A DNA stretch of 64,000 bases from Arcobacter nitrofigilis DSM 7299. GTDB lineage: Bacteria > Campylobacterota > Campylobacteria > Campylobacterales > Arcobacteraceae. Below are positions 32,989-40,436 of the stretch, piece after piece. The notes under the pieces were generated by a model, which ran no database searches, had not been told where the DNA came from, and saw nothing but the letters and a program-made list of their open reading frames with translations. The position numbers were made by a program, and so were the translations under genes. How positions within the stretch are numbered: position 1 is the first letter of the stretch; every line of letters starts with the position of its first letter. The stretch lies in assembly GCF_000092245.1 (NCBI RefSeq), contig NC_014166.1, positions 2,356,001 through 2,420,000 of the forward strand. Reading direction: 5' to 3'.

Positions 32989-34986
32989 ATGAAAAATGAA
33001 AAAAACTCAACTATTTTAAAACCAGTATTTTATCCCTCGGTTGCTATTATTGCAATACTTGTGATATTTGCAATGACAATGCCTCAAGTAGCAGGTGAAA
33101 CTTTTAATGGAGTGAAACATTTCATAGCAGATAAATTTGGTTGGCTTTATATGCTAAGTGTTGGAATTTTTGCTATATTTGTAATCTTTCTTGCAATATC
33201 TCCTTTTGGAAGATTTAAATTAGGACCTGACCAATCAAAACCTGCCTATAGTCATATTTCATGGTTTGCTATGCTTTTTAGTGCAGGTATGGGAATTGGA
33301 TTGATGTTTTGGGGTGTAGCAGAACCTGTTATGCACTATGGAGCACCTCCTGTTGGTGACAAAGAGACAATTGAAGCTGCTAAACAAGCTATGCGAATCA
33401 CTTTTTTTCACTGGGGATTACATGCTTGGGCAATATATGCTGTTGTTGGTTTAGTACTAGCGTATTTTTCTTTTAGACATGGATTACCTCTATCTATTAG
33501 ATCAGCTCTTTATCCATTGATAGGAGAGAAAATTTATGGGAAAATAGGACATACAGTTGATACAATTGCAATACTTGGAACTGTTTTTGGGGTTGCTACC
33601 TCATTAGGACTAGGAGTACTACAAGTCAATGCTGGACTTAATTATATTTTCGGTATTCCTGTTGGACTTACAACACAAATTATTTTAATTGCTATTATTA
33701 CAACTATGGCAACAGTTTCTGTTGTTTTGGGACTTGATGGAGGGATTAAACGATTATCTGAATTAAACCTTTACCTTGCATTAGCACTTGTTTTATTTGT
33801 ATTTTTAGCAGGTCCAAGCTTCTTTTTACTTGGAGCATTAGTTCAAAATATAGGAAATTATTTATCTCATATTGTACAAATGACTTTCAACCAATACATT
33901 TATCTAGATACAAAATGGATGGGATCTTGGACATTCTTTTATTGGGCTTGGTGGATTGCATGGGCACCTTTTGTTGGGATGTTTATTGCACGAGTTTCAA
34001 GAGGTAGAACTATAAGAGAGTTTGTTCTTGGTGTTTTATTTGTTCCTGTTGGATTTACTTTAGTTTGGATGACAGTTTTTGGTAATAGTGCATTGCATTC
34101 AATTATGAAAGAAGGATTTACTAGTCTAAGTTCAGCTGTATCAGCAGATGTTGCAACTGCCTTATTTAAATTTTTAGAGCACTTCCCTTTTTCTAGTGTT
34201 ATTTCAATCCTTGCTATTATCTTAGTTATTACTTTCTTTGTAACTTCTTCAGATTCAGGTTCATTGGTAGTTGATACTATTTCAAGTGGAGGAAGAGAAA
34301 ATAATCCTGTATGGCAAAGAATATTTTGGGCAGTACTTGAAGGTGTTGTTGCAGCAGCATTATTAATAGCTGGTGGATTAGGAGCTTTACAAGCAGCTTC
34401 TATTGTTATTGCTTTACCATTTGCTATTATTATGCTTATTGCATGTTGGGGACTTTATAAAGCCTTACATTTAGAATCTATTCGGTACGACTCACTTCAA
34501 CATCATATGAATGCAGGAAGACATGGAGAAGTATCTGGAACTTGGCAAAATAGACTTTCAAGACTTATTGAATTTCCAACGCCAGATGAAACACGAAGAT
34601 ATATCAATGAAGATGTAATTACTGCCATGAAAAATGTAGAAGAAGAGCTTGAAAGACATGGTTGGAATGTAGAAGTTACCAATAATAAAGAGAAAAGTGT
34701 TTCTATTTTAACGGTAGAACACAATGGTGATTTAGACTTTACTTATGAAGTAAGATTTAGTAGATATGATACACCAACATATGCATTTCCTGAAATACTT
34801 AATCCAAATCATGAACAAAAGAAATACGCTAGAGCAGAAGTTTACTTACAAGATGGGAATAAAGCTTATGATATTTATGGATATGAGATGGATGTAGTTG
34901 CAAGTGATATTATTGATCAGTTTGAAAAACACAGACACTTTTTACATATTACTGCTGGATTAAATCCTGTTATACCTATAGATTAA
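32989..34986 (+). CDS. BCCT family betaine/choline/carnitine transporter
   Basis: A 665-residue secondary transporter with about twelve membrane helices (residues 10-500) and a long soluble C-terminal domain (about 510-665). BCCT hallmarks: FSAGMGIGLMFWGVAEPVMHY (a Gly-rich helix), FFHWGLHAWAIYAVVGL, and the aromatic substrate box GSWTFFYWAWWIAWAPFVGMFIARVSRGRTIREF. It imports compatible solutes with Na+ or H+. The C-terminal extension resembles those that sense osmotic state. AAAGGAG ribosome site. A hairpin terminator follows. Confidence 0.94.
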   Translation: MKNEKNSTILKPVFYPSVAIIAILVIFAMTMPQVAGETFNGVKHFIADKFGWLYMLSVGIFAIFVIFLAISPFGRFKLGPDQSKPAYSHISWFAMLFSAGMGIGLMFWGVAEPVMHYGAPPVGDKETIEAAKQAMRITFFHWGLHAWAIYAVVGLVLAYFSFRHGLPLSIRSALYPLIGEKIYGKIGHTVDTIAILGTVFGVATSLGLGVLQVNAGLNYIFGIPVGLTTQIILIAIITTMATVSVVLGLDGGIKRLSELNLYLALALVLFVFLAGPSFFLLGALVQNIGNYLSHIVQMTFNQYIYLDTKWMGSWTFFYWAWWIAWAPFVGMFIARVSRGRTIREFVLGVLFVPVGFTLVWMTVFGNSALHSIMKEGFTSLSSAVSADVATALFKFLEHFPFSSVISILAIILVITFFVTSSDSGSLVVDTISSGGRENNPVWQRIFWAVLEGVVAAALLIAGGLGALQAASIVIALPFAIIMLIACWGLYKALHLESIRYDSLQHHMNAGRHGEVSGTWQNRLSRLIEFPTPDETRRYINEDVITAMKNVEEELERHGWNVEVTNNKEKSVSILTVEHNGDLDFTYEVRFSRYDTPTYAFPEILNPNHEQKKYARAEVYLQDGNKAYDIYGYEMDVVASDIIDQFEKHRHFLHITAGLNPVIPID

Positions 34987-34993
34987 AAAATTT

Positions 34994-35022
34994 AAGCCAA
35001 TAGCTTTTAAGGCTGTTGGTTT
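34994..35022. terminator. Terminator between the BCCT and elaA genes
   Basis: A 13-14 bp stem with three G-T wobbles (AAGCCAATAGC paired with GGCTGTTGGTT) and a very short loop lies between two convergent genes, so it can serve both. T residues follow on the plus strand. Confidence 0.65.
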
Positions 35023-35035
35023 ATTAAAACTTTCA

Positions 35036-35494
35036 TTATATTTTTGCTGATGGTCTAATCATATCTATATGAGGAATCCCATCTTCATCGTATGGTTCAG
35101 TTATAACTTCAAATCCCAGTGATTCATAAAAGTTTTTCAAGTAAACTTGAGCGCCAATTTTAATACCCATTTGTGGAAATTGTTCTTCTGTGAAGCGAAT
35201 TGCTTCATTCATTAATGCCCGTCCAATTTTCAAATTTCTAAATTTTTCTAAAGTCATAACACGACCAATAGAGGGTTGTACATATTTAACCCCAGGATCA
35301 ACAACTCGAACATATGCAGCTAATTCACCATTTAAAAAAACAGAAAGATGCCATGAATGAAGATCCATATCATCTGTTTCTTGGTAAGGACATTGTTGTT
35401 CTACAACAAATACTGATTCACGTGCTTTGATTATTTCAAATAATTCCAAAGCACTTAAAGACTCTAGTCGTGACCATTTAAAATCCAATTTCAT
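35036..35494 (-). CDS. elaA: ElaA-like GNAT N-acetyltransferase
   Basis: The 152-residue protein fits ElaA: the N-terminal FELIKARESVFVVEQQCPYQETDDMDLHSWHL pattern (here EIIKARESVFVVEQ), the acetyl-CoA-binding stretch RVMTLEKFRNLKIGRALMNEAI, and the C-terminal FYESLGFEVITEPYDEDGIPHIDM. It should transfer an acetyl group to an unknown acceptor in the cytoplasm. Convergent with the BCCT transporter; upstream is a gene-free stretch of about 310 bases. Confidence 0.88.
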   Translation of the reverse strand: MKLDFKWSRLESLSALELFEIIKARESVFVVEQQCPYQETDDMDLHSWHLSVFLNGELAAYVRVVDPGVKYVQPSIGRVMTLEKFRNLKIGRALMNEAIRFTEEQFPQMGIKIGAQVYLKNFYESLGFEVITEPYDEDGIPHIDMIRPSAKI

Positions 35495-35636
35495 TAATTA
35501 TTATCTCCTATTAATACTTTTAATTACTAGTTATAAATATCGATAAGTTTAGCAACTATAGACTATAAATACCCTTATTGATACACAATATTGATTAGTA
35601 TCTTGTTCACAGATTTATATTTTATTTTTACTCTAC

Positions 35637-35757
35637 TCTCTTGAAGAACAAGTTCTCCTATTCTGTTATTTTTACCTTTCAGTATTTAGTCACTTCGTTC
35701 CGATATGTATTGACGAAAAGTAAGCAAAAACAAGAAGATTTAGGTGTTTATGAGAGT
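35637..35757. repeat. Short copy of the gntP-flanking repeat family
   Basis: Its left end CTCTTGAAGA, an internal 27-bp word (35707-35733, containing GACGAAAAGTAAGC) and its right end TTTAGGTGTTTATGAGA are all shared, in the same order and orientation, with the large element at 37297-37887. The 27-bp word is identical in both (37336-37362). It looks like an internally deleted copy. Confidence 0.7.
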
Positions 35758-35762
35758 ACTTG

Positions 35763-35788
35763 ATATAGGTACTTAAAAGTACCTATAT
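35763..35788. terminator. Palindrome at the 3' end of the GntP-type permease gene
   Basis: A perfect 12-bp stem ATATAGGTACTT/AAGTACCTATAT separated by AA lies 18 bases after the permease stop in its transcription direction. No long U tract follows on the minus strand, so termination efficiency is uncertain. Confidence 0.5.
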
Positions 35789-35805
35789 TTTAGAGAAGTT
35801 ATAAA

Positions 35806-37146
35806 TTAAAGTAAAATCCCAGCTAATAAATAAACAATAGCAATAGTTACAAGACCTTGAAGTAAAGTAGCTGTAGTATATGCTTTATATGCAGTTGCTA
35901 CATCCATTTGACTAAATCTTGATACAACCCAAAAGAAACTATCATTTGCATGACTTACAGTCATTGCTCCTGCCCCAATTGCCATTACTGTTAATACTTT
36001 TCCAAGTTCACTATCTAAACCTAGACTTGCAAGTAAAGGATAAATTATAGTAGAAGTTACAACTAATGCGGTTGTTGATGAACCTTGAGCTGATTTTAAA
36101 GCGGCTGCAATAATAAAAGGAACAAGAATACCTAAACTTAGGGTTTGAAGAACATCACCTAAATATGCTCCTATCCCACTTGCTTTTAACACAGCCCCTA
36201 AAGCTCCACCTGCACCTGTGATAATTAAAATCTCACCTGCATTTTTAACCCCTTCACCTATCCAACCTGACAATCTCTCTTCATCAAATTTTGGTAAAAG
36301 CATCGTAGCAAATAGTAAACCAATAAATAAAGCATTTGTAGGATTTCCTAAAAATATAAATAATTTATAAATAGAAGTTTCACTCATATCTTTAAAAACA
36401 AGTTTTATTATACTAGCTAATGCCATTAAAAGAATTGGAATAAAAATAGGTGCAAAAGATTTAAAAGCACTTGGTAATTCTCCATATTTTTCAATAACTT
36501 CACTATCTTTTTCCAAATCCACAAGAGTATCTTCTCCACTTTTATAGATTTTTCCAGAACGCAAAGCCCAAAAATAACCTGCAAGCATTGTTATGATAGA
36601 TATAAAAATACCAAAGATAATTACAAGTCCTAAGTTATCAACCATCAAATTACCTGCTGCTGCAATAGGACCAGGTGTTGGAGGAACTAAAGTATGAGTT
36701 GCGAAAAGTCCAGTTGCCAAAGCGACACTCATAGCAACACCAGAAACTTTTAATTGCTTAACCATAGAGCGTTTTAAAGCATTTAAGATTACAAATCCAC
36801 TATCACAAAAAACAGGAATAGAAACAATATATCCAATTACTGACATGGCTAATACAGGTCTTTTCTTACCAACAATTTTTAAAATAACATTTGCCATCGT
36901 AATAGCAGCACCACTTTTTTCAAGTATTACTCCAATAATAGTTCCAAGAACAATCACAATACCAATATAAGCTAATATTCCACCAAAGCCTTTGGTCATA
37001 GTACTTGCAATTTCATTGTAGCCCATACCAACACTGATTGCGATACCATACGCTGCAATTAATAAAGCAATAAATGGATGTAATTTCCACTTGCTTGTAG
37101 CAAGAACAATAAAAATAACGGCAAGTAATAAAATAACTACTAACAT
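35806..37146 (-). CDS. GntP family permease (gluconate/organic acid:H+ symporter)
   Basis: The ATG at 37146 is preferred (446 aa): it has AAAAGGA upstream and begins MLVVILLLAV, whereas the longer frame adds 19 AT-rich residues without a ribosome site. Around twelve membrane helices. GntP features include GYNEIASTMTKGFGGILAYIGIVIVLGTIIGVILEKSGAA, IPVFCDSGFVILN, HTLVPPTPGPIAAAG and MTVSHANDSFFWVVS. Substrates in the family are gluconate, D-serine or other hydroxy acids; no kinase or dehydrogenase gene is adjacent to decide. The gene is bracketed by two copies of a non-coding repeat. Confidence 0.92.
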   Translation of the reverse strand: MLVVILLLAVIFIVLATSKWKLHPFIALLIAAYGIAISVGMGYNEIASTMTKGFGGILAYIGIVIVLGTIIGVILEKSGAAITMANVILKIVGKKRPVLAMSVIGYIVSIPVFCDSGFVILNALKRSMVKQLKVSGVAMSVALATGLFATHTLVPPTPGPIAAAGNLMVDNLGLVIIFGIFISIITMLAGYFWALRSGKIYKSGEDTLVDLEKDSEVIEKYGELPSAFKSFAPIFIPILLMALASIIKLVFKDMSETSIYKLFIFLGNPTNALFIGLLFATMLLPKFDEERLSGWIGEGVKNAGEILIITGAGGALGAVLKASGIGAYLGDVLQTLSLGILVPFIIAAALKSAQGSSTTALVVTSTIIYPLLASLGLDSELGKVLTVMAIGAGAMTVSHANDSFFWVVSRFSQMDVATAYKAYTTATLLQGLVTIAIVYLLAGILL

Positions 37147-37203
37147 AAAAATTCCTTTTATTTTTTTGATTTTAAAAATTAATATTAGAATAAAGTATAT
37201 CAA

Positions 37204-38009
37204 AAAAAATGAATATTTAATACTTTTTTTTACTCTAAAAACTTCCGATAAATTTTTAATATCCTCTGTTTTATCTGCATAATATTTTTTACTTTATTCT
37301 CTTGAAGACTTGCCGTCTCCGCTTTTCTTACTTTTGTATTGACGAAAAGTAAGCAAAAACAACTACGGCTGCGAAGCCAAAGGTTCCCTCACTTATTATT
37401 TTTATCTTTTCTGATTGGTAAAACTCGTTTATTAAAACTTCCATTTAGGAACTTTTAAACACTCAGACAGTTACCAATCTTGTTTAGAAAAGAGAAAGAT
37501 AAACGTTCGGCTTCTGTAGATGTAGTAATATCTTTTGGTGTCTTTTTAATAATAATTTGAACAATCTTTTAGTAATTGAGAATACAAGAAATCAAGAATC
37601 TAAACAATCAAAAATGCAAATGTCCTTATCCCACCTTTATTCCAACATTTGCAAAAGCCGAATGTTTATTTCTCTTTTAGGAAAAGATTTGTAACTGTTT
37701 GAACATAATAAATATGCTAATAGCATGTTTTTATGTGAGTTTTACAAGTCAGAAAAGATAAATAACAAGTGAGGGAACCCGAAGGGCTTTGATACGGTTG
37801 GTGGTTTTCTCAAAGAGAGTGCAAGCACAAGGCTTACTTTGTCCACACAAAGTAAGAGAAGCGAATACCTTTAGGTGTTCATGAGAAGCATTTTCATATC
37901 TTATTAATTAAATAAGTATCCTCGTATCTGCATGATATAATAAAACATTCCCAAAATATAGACAGAAATTCATTCTGTTAATTTATAAATAATAGAAAAA
38001 AAATTAATT
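37204..38009. other. 806-bp gene-free region filled by a large imperfect inverted repeat
   Basis: No gene was seen in any frame. Positions 37297-37887 form one long imperfect palindrome (separate entry). The left 90 bases hold the permease promoter; the right 120 bases are plain AT-rich sequence after the AraC-type gene stop. Confidence 0.7.
37297..37887. repeat. 591-bp imperfect inverted-repeat element
   Basis: The two halves pair over most of their length, about a centre near 37590. Best arms: 37382-37426 with 37737-37779 (start GGTTCCCTCACTT, about 85-90 percent complementary); 37461-37515 with about 37653-37706 (around AGCCGAA-n-GTTTAT); and 37320-37354 with 37832-37863 (CGCTT-n-TCTTACTTT). 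The outer ends are TTCTCnTGAA and its complement. No open frame spans it. A short relative with the same ends lies at 35637-35757, on the other side of the permease gene. Confidence 0.8.
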
Positions 38010-39038
38010 TTAGAGATTTTTTTCTTTCCACTGAGTAGGAGTTATTCCATACCATTTTTTAAAAGCTCTAAAAAATATACTTATATCAAGATAACCAATG
38101 TTTAAAGATATTGTTAACAAATCTATATTTCTTGAAAGATAATAAATAGATAATTTTTTTCTAACTTCTAATAAAATTTTACTAAAACTGGTGCCTTCTT
38201 CTTTTAACTTTTTTTGTAATACTCTAGGAGTTAATCCAGCTTTTAAAGAAATACTTTTAAGTGATATATCTAATTGTGTTGAAGATATTAAAATTAGTCC
38301 TGAAATTTTTTCTTTTAATCCACCCTCATTTAATTTTAAATTTAGTGCATCTTCTGCTTCTTTTTCAAATACTTTTAATAAATATTCGTTTGCTGATATA
38401 GTTTCAATTTTTATACAATTTTTACTAAAATGAATTGAATTTTCTTCTTGACAAAAAAATGTTTTTATCCCAACTACTTTTTTATCTTCTAGGGGAAAAG
38501 TTGGTTCTTCTTGTATAAATTTCATATATGATGGTTCGATACTTTTAGGAATAATATAATTAATTAAATGAATAATATTAAAAAAATGTATCATTACAAG
38601 ATAATTTTCCAAGTCAACTAAAATACCATTTTCATCATGGAAATACAACACTATTTTGTAGCCATCTTCATCATCAGTAAAAACTAACTTCATTTTTTTA
38701 CCAATTAAAGCATAATATTTGCAAAACTTGCTCAAAGCTTCATGTACATCTTTTGAGTGAATCATTAAATAACCCAATATCCCTAGATTATTTGGAGTGG
38801 AGTGTTTTGCTAGATTATATAAAATTGTATAATCTTTCTTTTCATCTAAAACACTTAAAATTGGATCTTTTAAAAATGACATGCCAACTGTAAAATCATC
38901 TTGTGCAATTATTTTAGAAGTTATTCCTTTTCTTTCTAAAAATTTTTTTAAATTAAAATTAGATTCTTTTTCTAAAATACCTAATATCATCAATGCAATT
39001 TTTAATGGTAGCTGAGCTTCACTGTTTTTATACGCCAA
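38010..39038 (-). CDS. AraC family transcriptional regulator
   Basis: The 342 residues have an N-terminal sensor domain (about 10-220) of the kind found in OruR/ArgR-like AraC regulators (GILGYLMIHSKDVHEALSKFCKYYALIG near 85) and a C-terminal double helix-turn-helix: SLKSISLKAGLTPRVLQKKLKEEGTSFSKILLEVRKKL, then LTISLNIGYLDISIFFRAFKKWYGITPTQWKE. It is divergent from the HemJ-like/DUF3817/rhodanese cluster (82 bases to that start), which is the natural target. The inducer is unknown. Confidence 0.9.
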   Translation of the reverse strand: MAYKNSEAQLPLKIALMILGILEKESNFNLKKFLERKGITSKIIAQDDFTVGMSFLKDPILSVLDEKKDYTILYNLAKHSTPNNLGILGYLMIHSKDVHEALSKFCKYYALIGKKMKLVFTDDEDGYKIVLYFHDENGILVDLENYLVMIHFFNIIHLINYIIPKSIEPSYMKFIQEEPTFPLEDKKVVGIKTFFCQEENSIHFSKNCIKIETISANEYLLKVFEKEAEDALNLKLNEGGLKEKISGLILISSTQLDISLKSISLKAGLTPRVLQKKLKEEGTSFSKILLEVRKKLSIYYLSRNIDLLTISLNIGYLDISIFFRAFKKWYGITPTQWKEKNL

Positions 39039-39120
39039 TTGTAACCTCTGGTTCGTAAAATATCATAAGATAATCTGGTCACTATTGTATCATCTTTTAA
39101 ATAAACATACAGGAGGACTT

Positions 39121-39540
39121 ATGAATTTTTATTATCTATTATTATCATTTCATCTTATTTCAGTAATTACATGGATTTCAACTATAGTTTACATTGGTAG
39201 GCTTATTTTTCTACAACTTGGCAACAAAAATACCATTCTTCAAGAAGAAGCCTATTTAATTTATAAAAAAATCTCAATGCCTGCTTTCATTGCTACTATT
39301 TTTTTTGGGATTATTTTACTTTTTTTAAATAAATCACTTTTAGAAACAGGTTTTTGGATTTATATTAAATTCTTTTTAATTTCACTAATCATTATAGTTC
39401 ATCATTTATGTAAAATTTATTTAAATCAAATTGAAAAAGATGAATTAAAAAAGAGTAATCACTATTTAAAATATTTGAGTTTATCACCTCTTTTTTTTAC
39501 TGCTTTAATTATTATTTTAACAATAAATAAACCTTTTTAG
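39121..39540 (+). CDS. HemJ/CopD-like four-helix membrane protein
   Basis: The start is the ATG at 39121 right after AGGAGG (139 aa); an upstream in-frame start at 39085 has no ribosome site. Four hydrophobic helices (about 2-30, 50-68, 75-97 and 115-135). The first contains SFHLISVITWISTIVYIGRL and the third WIYIKFFLISLIIIVHH, close to the His/Arg and Trp-Lys/His pattern of HemJ, which oxidises protoporphyrinogen IX. It may be a HemJ paralog or a CopD-like protein rather than the heme enzyme itself. First gene of a three-gene cluster. Confidence 0.65.
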   Translation: MNFYYLLLSFHLISVITWISTIVYIGRLIFLQLGNKNTILQEEAYLIYKKISMPAFIATIFFGIILLFLNKSLLETGFWIYIKFFLISLIIIVHHLCKIYLNQIEKDELKKSNHYLKYLSLSPLFFTALIIILTINKPF

Positions 39541-39548
39541 GAGAAGTA

Positions 39549-39851
39549 ATGTTTAAGAATCAATTTTCTAACTTCAGACTTATTTCATACATCGAAGGTA
39601 TATCTTATATTATTTTAGTTTTTATTGCTATGCCACTAAAATATTTAGAAGAAAATATAGTTCTAATGAAAATAATGGGAATGGGACATGGTCTTTTGTT
39701 TATGCTTTTTTGTATTTTTTTATTTAGCTATTCAAAAACGCATAATATAAATAAAGAAACTGTACGGAATTATTTTATATATTCTCTCAGTCCTTTTGGA
39801 TTTTTACTAATTGAAAATAGTTTAAAAAAAAAGTGTAATGAATGGTATTAA
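39549..39851 (+). CDS. DUF3817 membrane protein
   Basis: The 100-residue protein matches DUF3817: FRLISYIEGISYIILVFIAMPLKYL, then MGMGHGLLFMLFCIFLFSY and a third helix near the C-terminus (YFIYSLSPFGFLLIENSLKK). Three membrane helices; the conserved Glu15 of EGISY and His52 of GHGLLF are present. Function unknown in the family. The ATG follows AGGAGAAGTA, 8 bases after the HemJ-like stop; the rhodanese gene starts 12 bases after its own. Confidence 0.8.
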   Translation: MFKNQFSNFRLISYIEGISYIILVFIAMPLKYLEENIVLMKIMGMGHGLLFMLFCIFLFSYSKTHNINKETVRNYFIYSLSPFGFLLIENSLKKKCNEWY

Positions 39852-39863
39852 AAAGGTGTAAAA

Positions 39864-40229
39864 ATGAAAATAATTGGAATTGTAGTCTTAACTTTAATAG
39901 TGATATTCTTAATATATAAATATATTCAAGTTTCAAATATAGATAAAAATAGTAATCTAATCTCTACTGCAAAAGGTATAATTTTAGATGTTAGACCAAA
40001 TAAAGCATATGAAAGTAATCATATTAAAGGTGCAATAAATATCAGTATGAATGATATATTTGAAGGTGCATATAAAAGTTTGGATAAAAAGCAAACCTAT
40101 TATATTTATTGTTATCTGGGACTAATGTCAATTAAGGTGAGTACTTTTTTAAAAGAAAAAGGTTTTGAGAATATTATTAATTGTGGACCAATGAGTGAAG
40201 TAAATAAATATATAAATTGTGTAAAATAA
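39864..40229 (+). CDS. Membrane-anchored rhodanese-like protein
   Basis: The 121 residues begin with a membrane anchor (about 2-20). A compact rhodanese domain follows: ILDVRPNKAYESNHIKGAINI (40-60) and the active-site loop YIYCYLGLMS with Cys83. The loop differs from the classical CxxGxR (it lacks the arginine), so the sulfur acceptor may differ. The domain probably faces the periplasm. Last gene of the HemJ-like/DUF3817 cluster, and likely under the divergent AraC regulator. Confidence 0.78.
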   Translation: MKIIGIVVLTLIVIFLIYKYIQVSNIDKNSNLISTAKGIILDVRPNKAYESNHIKGAINISMNDIFEGAYKSLDKKQTYYIYCYLGLMSIKVSTFLKEKGFENIINCGPMSEVNKYINCVK

Positions 40230-40288
40230 ATTATAATAAAAAGGGTATAGTAACTAGAATTAAAAAATAGAAATTAAACTAATATACC

Positions 40289-40425
40289 AAAGATTGTTTT
40301 TAGAAGTGATATTTCAAAATAAATTAAGGCATGAATAAAAAAGTACTAAGGATTTTACTTGTAGTAAATGAGTTTGTACTTTTTTATTCGTAACGCAGAG
40401 TTATGAAGAAAGATTGCTTTTAGAA
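40289..40425. repeat. Nested palindromic element (copy B) between the rhodanese and purH genes
   Basis: A perfect 14-bp stem (GAATAAAAAAGTAC at 40333-40346 with 40376-40389) encloses TAAGGA, a TTTACT-TGT-AGTAAA tip and TGAGTTT. The flanks are AAGGC on the left and AACGCAGAG on the right. These unpaired strands match copy A at 5025-5168, while the stems differ. The 17-bp words AAAGATTGYTTTTAGAA at 40289-40305 and 40409-40425 flank it as direct repeats differing at one base. Confidence 0.7.
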
Positions 40426-40436
40426 TCAATCTTTCT
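40407..40436 (-). terminator. Hairpin at the 3' end of purH
   Basis: A 10-bp perfect stem AGAAAGATTG/CAATCTTTCT with a 10-base loop overlaps the purH stop codon. Only a short pyrimidine-rich tail follows, so it may be a terminator or an RNA 3'-end stabiliser. It shares sequence with the right flank of palindromic element B. Confidence 0.5.

Larger units (their letters stand above)
35495..35805. other. Gene-free region upstream of elaA with a short copy of the gntP-flanking repeat
   Basis: No gene was seen. It includes a 121-bp repeat element (35637-35757) related to the large inverted repeat at 37297-37887, and a perfect palindrome at 35763-35788 next to the gntP stop codon. The remainder, next to elaA, is AT-rich and should hold its promoter. 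Confidence 0.6.

Noticed and set aside
35763-35788. Perfect palindrome as a dif or attachment site
   Set aside because: It lies right after a stop codon, has no XerH/dif-like core and no integrase nearby; a terminator or 3'-end structure is simpler.
37297-37887. CRISPR array or leader in the long gene-free region
   Set aside because: There are no regularly spaced direct repeats; the structure is a single large inverted repeat and no cas genes are near.
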